From Paramacrobiotus metropolitanus (taxonomy: Eukaryota; Tardigrada; Eutardigrada; Parachela; Macrobiotidae): 64,000 nucleotides of DNA. A model generated the notes under the pieces. The model was not told the origin of the DNA, searched no databases, and saw only the letters and a program-made list of their open reading frames with translations. The position numbers and the translations under genes are program-made. The stretch spans positions 62,001 to 126,000 of the forward strand of contig NW_026570434.1 of the NCBI RefSeq assembly GCF_019649055.1, given 5' to 3'. Below are positions 48,272-58,423 of this stretch, piece after piece. Numbering within the stretch: the first letter of the stretch is position 1; each line of letters opens with the position of its first letter.

Positions 48272-50158
48272 AGGGTAGTAATGTACTGTACGAGGAGGAT
48301 TATAGTTGAGTCGGTAGCGCATAGCTGCTGCGAGTTAACCCAGGAAAACCGGGTACTAGAAGGGATGGGACTACAGTTTTGAAAATTGGCAGTTCGGGAC
48401 AGAAAAATTCAATTAAGAAAAAAAATATTTTTTTCAAAATTTTAGCGACCAGAGGTCAAGCAGGAGATGACCATGTCGGCCTGACATGCATGGTAACCAT
48501 GTTGCGCCGACATGTTATCCATTGCCGTTTATAACAACTGATAAAAAAATCGCACAGAATATGTCAATAGCTCAACCGATAGATCTCAACGAGTACTTCA
48601 ATATAGGTGCATTGTGATGGTCATCGAAATGACCAGTGGTCAACAAAAATTTAAAAACTAAAAAGCGCTCAAATGCACCATTACATAAGTGCTAATTGAA
48701 CATTTCGCAGCAATTGGTCACTTCCGCTTATGTTTTGGACAACCGGTCATCAACTAAACTGTGGATCACAGTTCGAGTGACATGTACAGTGGAAGTAATA
48801 CTGGAAGTAATAAGTAATACTGCTGTATATCCGGTTGTGCAACGGAATGGGATAGTAGAGATAAAGAGCAGGGCTGGTTCCAGAAAATGATCACCATCGT
48901 TAATAGACCGGTGGTCAATTCTTCAGTGTTTTACAAGTGACCAGTTGTTAAGAAATACGGGAGTATGACTATCAAAGTCAGCAAAGTTCTGCTAAGCCTG
49001 TTTCTTGTGACTACATATTCACAAACAACAAATTTTAATATTTAGAAAGGAAGACAGGACTTCTGAATTACTTCTAATATCCATTTTATTTTCAGCTTCG
49101 CATAGATTGATTTCTACAGGTTACAAGGCATGCCGGCCGCATGAGTGCTCATAAACCGGAAGGTCCAAATGTGTACTTGATGCAAGGGCACAAGCTTTAC
49201 TATCAGAGTGTTAACGCACTAGCGCTTGATTAATAACTTTTACAGGACTTCTCACCCATTATTACTTAATTTAATTCAGATAAAATTTGCAAAGAATGTA
49301 CGCATTGCTCATGAGCAATGGAGTAGCCAGATTACAGGACATGGCATGAAACGCTCCACACACAAGCAACTGCACTGCACAGCCGAAAAATTTATTCACG
49401 CACCTAGTCCGGTGTCTCCGGTCCTACGTTGAGTCGTTTTTGCGGTTTAATATAGGTAGTACGGGTTATAGCTATTTTAAAGCTACCGAGAGCAGTCATT
49501 ACACAAATGTCTTACATTTCATTTACGCTGATTTTAATGGCGTTTAATCAAAAATTATATTTTTCGGATTTCCGGCCTGTGCTGACCAGTGGTCACTTTG
49601 CTGACCATTATGGTACAATCAGTTAATACAGCATTTTATGGGCTTTCTTTTGACTGTTTATCGTCCCGTGTACGATGCTTCTGCCCATAGATATGAATTT
49701 TTAAAGAATAATAATTAAATAGTATTATGTCCAACCGTGTCAAAGCCGACATGGTATTTTCAATTGACCAGCACTGACCAGTGAACGGTTTTTCTCTGAA
49801 CTTTGTTTCAATTTTGTATAGAGCTCAGCAATTACTTCTTTCATGATTTTTCTGGAAATTAACTGATGTGGAGGTGGCTGTAAAGGGAAGCAGGACCTCA
49901 GAGAACTCCGTTTGGTCAGTATTGACCATGTTTGGCCACTCCCTGGACTTTACGGACATGAGGGAGTTAACGGTTATACATTGTTAACTGTAGTCTAACA
50001 TCTTTTCTTTGAAATAAAACCATTAAAACCAACCTAGGACCATAGTTACGGATAAGAGAGAAGAAGTCCTCCACCATGTCGGTCTAACACGCATAGTATG
50101 GAACGGGTTAACCCGTGCGCTACCGACTCAACTATAATCCTCCTCGTACTGTTACCCT
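48272..50158. mobile_element. Non-autonomous DNA transposon with 34-bp identical inverted ends
   Basis: Bases 48288-48321 and 50116-50149 are exact inverted copies (GTACGAGGAGGATTATAG..), and AGGGTA/TACCCT lie just outside at 48272 and 50153. The inside is non-coding but rich in TGACCA/TGGTCA dyads: perfect TGACCAGTGGTCA at 48630 and 49583, GACCGGTGGTC at 48906, and half sites near 48475, 48936, 49765 and 49923. No clear target duplication was seen. Likely mobilised in trans by an unknown transposase. Confidence 0.7.
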
Positions 50159-50268
50159 GCACTTGCCGAAAGTTTCAGTGGCTCAAAACTAGACGTACGT
50201 TGTACGAGCGCGCTCAGTCACCATTCAAGGTTCACATAGGTTCAAGGTTCACTAGGCCTGCAACAGCG

Positions 50269-50457
50269 TAGTCTTGCCGTTTTGGCTTTTCGTTACTTAT
50301 CGCTCACGACCCAACGATCGGACTTTTCGTAAAATGTTCGTTTTGGAAAAAGCGGCGCAAATACGAAAACCGTTTTTAAAATATGAAAAGTCCGTTTCAT
50401 CTGGAGGTCGCACGAAAACGATATGAAAACTCACGAAAAGTCAAAACGGCAACACTA
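50269..50457. mobile_element. hAT-like MITE
   Basis: Terminal inverted repeats TAGTsTTGCCGTTTTGrCTTT (about 25 bp, two mismatches) and a perfect 8-bp direct duplication CAACAGCG at 50261-50268 and 50458-50465. An 8-bp duplication with a TAGTGTTGCC-like start is diagnostic of the hAT superfamily. 189 bp, no coding capacity. Confidence 0.85.
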
Positions 50458-50791
50458 CAACAGCGTGCAGACGGTTGTCCGAACGCAAGAGGCTTTAGCT
50501 CTCACACAGCTACAGTATCGTACAGCTCATACTGTGCAAAATTTCGGCAAGTGCATGGTAACTGTACAGTATGTTTATTATTCCTTTATGTTGGGTGTGC
50601 AGATACAGTAAACATAGACGGTAACTAGCCGCTTTCCAACAGAATACGGTTACGAGTACTTGCACTGTGACACGCTGACCGACGTGACCGTATTAAGTCA
50701 TTCTGCTCGTTATGTGTTGTTTCTGTACAGTTTACATCCAGCAAAATGCACTGCATCAGCATAAAACAATCAAGGTCGACTCGTTCTCCCT

Positions 50792-52095
50792 TTAACGTCG
50801 GTCATCGTCTTCCTCGGAGTTTACACAATCCTGCGATCGTGCCCAAGCCCAGTTTGGTTGTCGCTTATGGCGTCGTGCCACCCTTTTAAGGCTCAAGCAA
50901 GGATTAGATGATAACCATCGCGGTGTCACTGCTGTAGCCTGCGTGATAGTGGTGATAATCTGTCCAGGGTAAATTTTGACTTCTCGTCCATGTGACTGTT
51001 GCACCGGTCGGAAATTATCTACTAGCACGTTATTGGCCGCGTCACCATGTGGATGCTTCTTCAAGGTACGGAACATACTGAGCTGGGCTTGCGTGACCTT
51101 TAGCGGTTCTTTGAACGCAGTCCACATCACTGCTTCGGCGCAGGGCGGTGTTGTAAGCGAGCCGAGATAGCGGTAGTACACCGGTGAGGTCGGGATGAAA
51201 TCCTGAAGCCGGAAGTCCTTCAGGGTCACAACTTTGGCCTGACCTTTTTAAGAGAAGGACGTGTCACAAAAACCGTCAAAATATATTTTACCTACTCCTT
51301 AGTCACGAAAAGAGGGCGTCTAATTTTAGTTATGTGATACACAATATAATGTACGAGTTTCATTTTTTCATTGTTTTTTTTCTTGCTCGACAATCCTTAT
51401 AGGACCATTTTCTTTCAATAATTTGTTATTTATCTCTCACCGGGATGTGTAAGCTCCAAGAGAGCCGTGAACAACGTATTGATATGCACAAAGCGAGGAT
51501 CATTTTCATCCACAGGATTGTCTGTCAGTTCAAACATGATAGCCAACGCAGCGAAACCCGTGGAATCTCCAAGAGCTTCGTTGTCGTAGAAAATGCTTTT
51601 GCGGTGCACGATATGCAAACTGCAAAACATATTATAAAGATAATTAATGTAATTTGCCAGTCTGCCACAGGTGACGTTTACTTCAAGTGGATATCGCTAT
51701 CCGTCGATCACGTGCTCCGACCCACGGGTGTTAACAGAACCCCAGTGAAAATGGAATTGTAGGAATACATAATCATCGCCCAGGCTGCCACCACGGATTT
51801 CCGGTGCGGTTGCATAATGTCCCGTAAACTGCGCTGCAAAAACCGATTCCAGACGTGTCAAACTTTCTGCATTCACATCAATACAGTATATAAAGAATTA
51901 TTGGTAAGCCGTATTACAAACATGACCAAGGTTGACGGCCGTCCAACTATCATTCCTGGACGGAGTACCGTACCTTACGAAGGCCAACGGTTCTAAGGCC
52001 AATGGTACATTATGACTTACCGACGTCACGGCCGAACAAAAGCAGGTAGGATGACAATCGCGAACGGTCATGTTAAAACGTGCACAGTAATTCAT
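50792..52095 (-). pseudogene. Alpha-carbonic anhydrase, truncated and disrupted
   Basis: Exons: up to 52095-51918, 51682-51833, 51441-51619, 50792-51243. Active-site elements are recognisable: the His-64 equivalent in NLGH, zinc ligands in QFHFHWGS and SEHVIDG, and the Thr-199 region in LGSLTTPPC. Three defects show. A TAG stop sits where DG(K)RYPLE is expected in 51682-51833. The next exon (LHIVHRKS) starts one base out of phase. The N-terminal SPIDI region is missing, because the ANP32-like gene begins right there. The tail after the domain is basic then acidic (RRHKRQPNW..NSEEDDDRR). The enzyme hydrates CO2; this copy is unlikely to be functional unless the sequence has errors. Confidence 0.75.
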
Positions 52096-52159
52096 TGAAA
52101 AAACATTGCGTTACTGACCTTTGCCGATCTTTTTGGCTGCTTTATATATTATTCTGGGT

Positions 52160-52325
52160 ATAATCAGAAACCATTATCTTTGATGGGATAATCGATTTTG
52201 GTTACTTTAACTCGTACGTCATATAATCAGAACCGATTATACGTACTACCGTTACCATAGAGTACTAGGATAATCAGAAACGATTATCCTTCTCAAAACA
52301 AATTATCCTGTTCAGTATATAAAGG
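52160..52325 (+). promoter_or_regulatory. ANP32-like promoter with triplicated dyads and TATA box
   Basis: ATAATCAGAA(A/C)C(C/G)ATTAT occurs three times at 52160-52177, 52223-52240 and 52270-52287. The third is a longer dyad, GGATAATC-N6-GATTATCC. The second has TATAATC-N6-GATTATA, so both arms change together. Single half sites lie near 52186 and 52302. TATATAAAGG at 52316-52325 is a good TATA box, putting transcription start near 52346. Confidence 0.65.
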
Positions 52326-52399
52326 TAGAGCTGGCACTGCGTTCCTTGCAGTCTGTTTTTTCAAATTACCTGTTTTTCTTAATCGATAAATCGCTAAAA

Positions 52400-53060
52400 A
52401 TGCCTGTAACTTCTCTCGCTCACAAAGAGGTAGCTTACAGCAACTTATTTAGCAAGTTGAACCCCCAAACACCGAAAATGGTGTTCGACGGAAAACAGGT
52501 TCCGCCATCTGTCCTTCCTGGGTTCGCCAAGTTCCAGGGAATGGAAAAGCTCAGCCTTATTGATTGTAATCTCTGGTCCTTGGAGGGGATGCCACGCCTG
52601 CCCAATCTGCGCGTACTAATGTTGGGCGACAACCACCTAGAAGACCTGAGCGTCATACCAGCGTGCTTCCCCAACTTGGAGAAGTTATCCATTGTCGGGA
52701 ACAAGCTAGGGCACCGCGATGAATTGGAACCGTTGACGCGTCTTCCGAAGCTACGCGCACTGGATGTGGAAGGCAACGACCTATGCGAGATCCGCGGCCA
52801 CGATCGTTGGATGGTAGATACGTTCCCTCGGGTTAAGCAGTTCATCATCACCGCTTACGATGTCGACAGCGATGAAGACGATAACGACGACATTTCCTGG
52901 TTTCTCAGCGGTAAGTCGATAGCTCTAATTATTGTAAAATCCTTTTATTAATACTACAATTGTAGACGAAGCCATGGATGCCGATAACGAGGAAGAGGAT
53001 GAAGGCGATGCCTTTGAGGGACCTGGAGAATCGGTGCCAGAGGTCATCACAATTGATTAA
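52400..53060 (+). CDS. ANP32-like acidic leucine-rich nuclear phosphoprotein
   Basis: Two exons, 52400-52910 and 52966-53060, separated by a 55-bp intron, give 201 residues. The body is a short leucine-rich-repeat domain (MEKLSLIDCNLWSLEGMPRL, LPNLRVLMLGDNHLEDLS, FPNLEKLSIVGNKL) with the capping end FPRVKQFIITAYD, and it finishes in an acidic tail (DSDEDDNDD, DADNEEEDEGDAF). This is the ANP32 pattern; the acidic tail is shorter than in vertebrate members. ANP32 proteins act in the nucleus as histone chaperones and phosphatase inhibitors. I chose the ATG at 52400 because MPVTSLAHKE begins the conserved part. A second intron lies in the 3' UTR (53073 onward), and AATAAA is at 53244. Confidence 0.85.
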
Positions 53061-54384
53061 TGCCTGGAGACGGTAAGCGGATTTGTTTTCGCATTTTGTT
53101 GTTTTTTTTAAAAAGATTTTTTTTCTAAAAATAACTTTTATTTTTCAGGTCTCGCATTGGAATTTTTTGTAATATTAATTCCCTTGGTTTTGTTCTTCCT
53201 TATTAACCATTGTGCACTTGCTGGTCTGATATGGGTGTTGAGAAATAAAAATGAAAATATTCGATTATCGTGCGGCGACAGAGTATTACGATACAATTTT
53301 TTATTTTAATACGAGATTACGATTACCAAAAATTATAACACACACTCACACTCACATAAAAGTTGCGTTTTTTTTCTGATTCTCTTTATTATATTATAAA
53401 GTTATGCTGTGTTCGAAAAGAACCAAAACAAACTGCACTTCTAAGTGCTGAACAATTTACGTTGCCGAGTGACTGCGCAGGATACATTGTATAATATACA
53501 GTACGTAATAATATATTATAATGCCCCGGGCCTTCTTTCTCCACCCGGTCCATTAAACCACTTGGCTTATATTTGTATACCTCCGCTAGTCTTGAAAAAG
53601 TGGTCTTACCTGTTAAGAATACTACTGTAGGGTCTGCCGGACAATTCGGGTCCACAAGGGTGATAACGGCGCTGGTTACTGCCGCTAAAAAAAAAGATAA
53701 TCGTTCAAACTGTTTCATAGTAAAACTTTACAGTCTTTACCAATTAGGTTGCCCAGAATGCACACGATGAACTCAGGGCGCTGATTTCTTCTTAACTGAC
53801 ACGACATGTTTGCCTTGCCGCCCTTATTTTTGTTACAGAGAAGGAACGGCTATTAGGAACCTAACGCAGCTGACTATCATATCGAGACGAAGAGAAGGAA
53901 ATTTTCGCTGGTATTAAGAAATGTGCAGTGCCGCTCCGGCAATAAATATCTCGTAGGCGACCACTCCCTACTATCGCCGGCATGCACATGCGAGTGGCTC
54001 TTTATTTGTTAAACGCCGAGAACCGGTTCTCATGCACATATCGTGCATGAAGCACTAACTAAGGCAGAAGCCCCTTTTATTACCATCTCAAGCGTGAAAC
54101 GTTACTGACGCGTTATGAAATATCGAGCCGCAGCTTTATTGTTAGTTGTTATTTGGTTTTCAGATTAGATTATGCTGCTTCCGGGATGACAATAGCGCTC
54201 CAGGCCAGAAGGCGAGGAAAGAAGGTTTGCTCGTGTGAAAAACTGCCAAGCACGTGACGACCACTTTTAAAATCAATGCAAATCAAACCGCATTTGCGGA
54301 GCCATAGGCCAACATTTACTAATGGTAAGAAGCATCAGTAGCAAACTATTGCCGATATTAGTTTTGCCATGGATGAAAAGCTGT

Positions 54385-55659
54385 TTAATGGCGCGAGCCG
54401 AAGCGACCACGGCCGTCCAGGTAATAATCGTTGTTGCTGTTAGAGGTCGTCTGTTTCGGGCAGGTCGCGATGGCCCACTTAGTCCAGGTTCCGCTCCTGA
54501 AGGTCCACGCGTTGCAGCCGGTGGTGACGACGGTAGCGTAGCTGGCATTGCGCACCTCCAGTCGCAGGGCATCCAGAATGGGGATCCCGTCAAAGTTGTT
54601 GGTGGCGGCGTTGAAGCGGAAGACTTCGCCAGCGCGCGAGATCGTCCAGATCTCCCCGTCTTCCCCGACACTGACCCATTTGCTCCAGCGGAACGCTTGA
54701 TTGGTTCGCTGCCCGGTACCGCCCAGTTCGCTCCATGTAGGGATTAAGAGGGCCCCATTTAATTTTTGAACATCTCCATAATCCGCGGTTGGTGTTGGCG
54801 CCAGAATGTCCAGAGCGGTGTTTTTGTTCAGCGCGTTGATCTGCAATACGGTTTGAGCCACAGTTAATGCTGAACGTACTTCAACGATTATGAAGAAAAA
54901 ACTATTTTCAAATTTATGGTCGTTCCGGCAAATCTTCGTTGACACTGTTCTGATACTCGCTGTCAGGTACAGCAAAACTTTTTGGGGCAAATGGATTATG
55001 GACAGAACCGCATTTCGACACCAACATGAAAGCATGAATATTGTTAAATGGGATCTACGGTATATAATTATTATAACCTACAAAATCTTGTGCCGGATGG
55101 TCGACACAATCGGACAAACTAGAAATCAGAGGCAGGCGCAAGACTGCGCGTGCCAAAACGCTGTCCAAACACGATGCATCGCTGCAGTCTATTTGAACCG
55201 CGCCTGATCCAAACATTCGAAGAAAGGAAATACTAACATAATAATGCGGTACTACTACAGTAACGGTTGGTCTGCTAGCGAATACTCAGCACCCACGCTT
55301 ACCTGCAGACATCTGGCACTATTGAAGTACTCCCAGGCATTGCTGGTTGGATTAAAACGGTACGCCTCACCGGTCACCGTGCACATGTGGTGCCAGCCGT
55401 CCGGACTGGCGCCGACAGTGACGGCTTTGGTCGAAGTAACTCCGGGGTCAATTGGGTCAGTGAACGGCACAGGTGCGGGTAATGCAGTCCATGCCCCACC
55501 GATGAGACTGTGGACGATGCCAACTCGATCAATGGCCAGGAGCACGCTGCCTTTCCCGGAAATGTAGGTGAAATTACTGTACGGTGCACTCGGCGACGGG
55601 ATCTGGCCGAAGATGCCGATCACGCAGACCGACAGAATCAGGAGGCCCTCCAAAATCAT
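54385..55659 (-). CDS. Secreted tectonin-like beta-propeller protein, copy 2
   Basis: Two exons, 55303-55659 and 54385-54840, joined in phase 0, encode 270 residues. Start: signal peptide MILEGLLILSVCVIGIFGQ, aligned with copy 1; an in-frame upstream ATG at 55695 would add 12 residues and is less likely. The long Pro-rich linker of copy 1 is shortened to PSPSAPYS. The repeats match copy 1: FTYISGKGSVLLAIDRVG, TVGASPDGWHHMCTVTGEAY, KWVSVGEDGEIWTIS..GEVFRFN and DGIPILDAL, with the same end (DYYLDGRGRFGSRH). The frame is intact. An extracellular lectin-like role is inferred from the fold. Confidence 0.8.
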
Positions 55660-55788
55660 GGTTAGGAGACTACGGATTGACCTGTGCAAACTCACTCTTC
55701 AAACGTTCTCGGGAAAATGGCAGTGTCTGCTATAGAACGTCAGTACTTCGATGGAAGGATTTGTGGCTTTAGTTGAACAGTGGAAGCG

Positions 55789-55798
55789 CTATTTATAA
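55789..55798 (-). promoter_or_regulatory. TATA box of tectonin copy 2
   Basis: The minus strand reads TTATAAATAG about 130 bp before the start codon, in the same GCAGCTC context as copy 1. Confidence 0.6.
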
Positions 55799-56399
55799 GA
55801 GCTGCGACCCGCTGAAAATGAATTTTATTGCAGTTATAAAATTGTTTTTGTCTGGCCGAAATCTCTGGAAGAAGGAAAAGAATGTAGCTTTACCAGGGTC
55901 TTCAGAAAAATAGCGAATGTAAAAAGTAAAAATAGCCTATGAAGTTTGCAATAATTCACATTACTTGCGGGATTTTATGACATCGTAAACCCTGGATCTG
56001 CAGTAACAATTTCGGGAAAGTATCTTGCTTATTTACATATGAAAACCTAAATTCCTCACTGAGCTTGCAAAAGCACACGGAAATGGGCTGTTTCCGCACT
56101 TCATTGTCGAAAACAAAGCCGTAAACTGTAATGGAACTAGCCCGCTCCGGTTTGCCGGCCAGACGCAATGTCAACAATGAACAATCGAGTTGGTGTCTCT
56201 CTAATTTTTATCGTCTTTGTGGCTAGACATGCAAAAGGTCTGCTTTGCATATCGGTGTTTATTGCCATGATTTGCTTGTCCGGCACAAACAACACTGCCA
56301 GTACTGCGTGAACTTACTGTTGCCTTCTCCATAAAAATGCAACATTTTATGTGATTTAACGTTTGCGTGACGTGTCGCTTCGCATTTTCCGGAAGATTC

Positions 56400-58110
56400 A
56401 CGTGAAAAGATTAAAAACTTCCATCATTTTACTTTCTAAAGTAAACTTTTCTGGATCGTTGTTTTAGCGTAACGTATCAGGTTATCGCAAAGACTGTAGC
56501 ATTCACGTGTGCGCATAATTACGTAATTACGCTATCCTTTCAAAATTAACGGAGATTTTAAGCGCTAAACAAACGCTTAACTTTCAAAAAAATAAGATAT
56601 TTTATGTGTAGCAACATTCGTTTTGCTTTCCGTATAAGTATAACAGCTGCTCCCAACTTTTTTGGCTAGTTCACGTACGAGGAATAAAAATTTCGTCAAC
56701 TCGTTACATATTTCTGGGATTTAGAGTGCAGTATTAAACTTTTGCACACGTCACAGTGGCTCGTATAAGCACAAACTACAAAACGCGCACTCTGTACAAA
56801 ACATGTGCTGCGGAAAATTTGTTAGATACGTTCCGCTCTTTTCTGTACATCTAATTTAATTGTAAGGTTTCTCGTTTATAAACCTCTAATTTGCTGCTCA
56901 AAGCTAACATTGGCAACTCGTTGTCGTTGCCGGCAGTAAGCAGGCGAAAGGTTATTTTTTGTTTAAATTCTCGTTCGCTTACACCTGAATTCATGTTCGC
57001 GTATTCTGCGGAAACTCTGAAATTGTGGTCACTTACACTGAAATTCGGGCCGATCTTTTTAATGCAATCGGATCTTTCCTGGCATTGCCGGCTTCATGAT
57101 CTAGACACAAATTAGATCGTCGAAAAATATGTTCACATGGGCAAGGAGCCGCTGGTGGAAGCAGATGACGAATCCATATGGGATCGGAAACTGGTGCAAT
57201 AAAATCCTTGTATTTTAGTTTATAACTTTTTTTAGGCATGACATTAATATTCTGCGCAACAGGGAGAAGAAAAATTTCTTATATTACATATCCACTTTAG
57301 CGATCGTCTATTGCTGTTCAACTGTTGCGGACGTTTTGCATTACTTCAGCAGTAATGTCCTCAGAAACGAGTTTTATTACGAGTGTTTCTTTATTGTCAA
57401 CATGTCAACATGCATGTGTTCCTTTATTTGTCAACAAGCCACTTAGTTTAATAGTACAGTATTTCTGTTAAATGTTTCAGCTATACGCGATACTCTAAAT
57501 TTCAGCGTCTCGACTTTTATATACGTACTTTGTGCTCCGCACTACGGCCACTTTCTGAATGATCGTTTTGTCAGCGCTGGAATGTGTACAAGTACAAGTG
57601 TCTTACAAGTTACGTTAATATCCTACAGATTGTTGTATGCTATTTTCCGCTTTGAAATATTGCATGCTTTTCTCTGCTTTTTTGGTCGGTCGGTTTCGAT
57701 AACAATAACGACTAAGCTTGTCGAGAAAGCCAAAACTGGCAAAAATTAACTCTAAAATGCAACCAAAGTCGGGAATATGTGTCACTTTATGCACAAGCTG
57801 ATACATTATACAGATAAACGTTACACTTTATTAAAACTGATTTACTGATCGCTTGTCCATTCGCTGGACACAACTTAGAACATGAAAGATGTTTGCTGAT
57901 ACAGGAAAACTCCAAACGCGCGGCACATTATGTCTATAATCGACGTAAGGAATGTATATAGCAGTATGTCAGCCAGGTTGCTTTGTCGAGCTTTTAGTAA
58001 TGCGATTAAAAATTAGCTGAAGCGTTTATACAAACTTTCAAGGGCATAGGTCACTTTTAAGGGCACAAGTAGGACTTTACCCTTTTATAATTAAGCTTTC
58101 GCCTTTGTCA
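56400..58110. other. Intergenic spacer between blocks B and C
   Basis: No recognised gene. Only short frames, AT-rich text and a small palindrome (ATAATTACGTAATTA near 56516). Confidence 0.4.
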
Positions 58111-58111
58111 G

Positions 58112-58377
58112 TACTTCGCGTTGCCCATTATTTCAATCAGTACCGCTTTAGGGATCAATATATTAATCACTTTACCGAGTTGACAGACCACGGCAGACTG
58201 AAATGCAGTCTATCTCTATGCTTTACCATTCAGTCTATGCAGTAAGCAGCCTATGCAGCTTATCAGTGTGCAATCTATGCAGTAAGACCAGCACTGCATC
58301 TGTGCAGTAAAAGTGATTAATACGCGTATATTGATCCCTAAAGCGGTACTGATTAAAATAATGGGCCAAGCGAAGTA
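58112..58377. mobile_element. MITE-like element with about 60-bp inverted repeats
   Basis: 58112-58173 and 58307-58377 are inverted copies: TACTTCGC, CCCATTATTT, AATCAGTACCGC, TTTAGGGATCAATATA and TTAATCACTTT appear on both arms. The middle has repeats of CTATGCAG. TA lies at both tips. It sits just beyond the 3' end of tectonin copy 3. Confidence 0.65.
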
Positions 58378-58423
58378 TGCGTTGTAATACAGATAAATCC
58401 ACGACATGACAAAATCAAGTCTT

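Larger units (their letters stand above)
53755..56400. repeat. Tectonin duplication block B
   Basis: Counterpart of 25360-28130. Homology covers the 3' flank (from CTCAGGGCGCTGA), both exons, the intron and the 5' flank beyond the TATA box to about 56300 (CTTGCTTATTTACATATGA). It lacks the MITE found at 27477-27618 in block A. Confidence 0.65.

Noticed and set aside
50773-50784. GTCGAC at 50776 (also 52862, 55098 and 11573) as outlying array members
   Set aside because: Their flanks are not symmetric beyond one or two bases; consistent with chance.
52435-52851. Minus-strand frame of 138 codons opposite the ANP32-like gene
   Set aside because: Antisense shadow; no splice signals or family motif.
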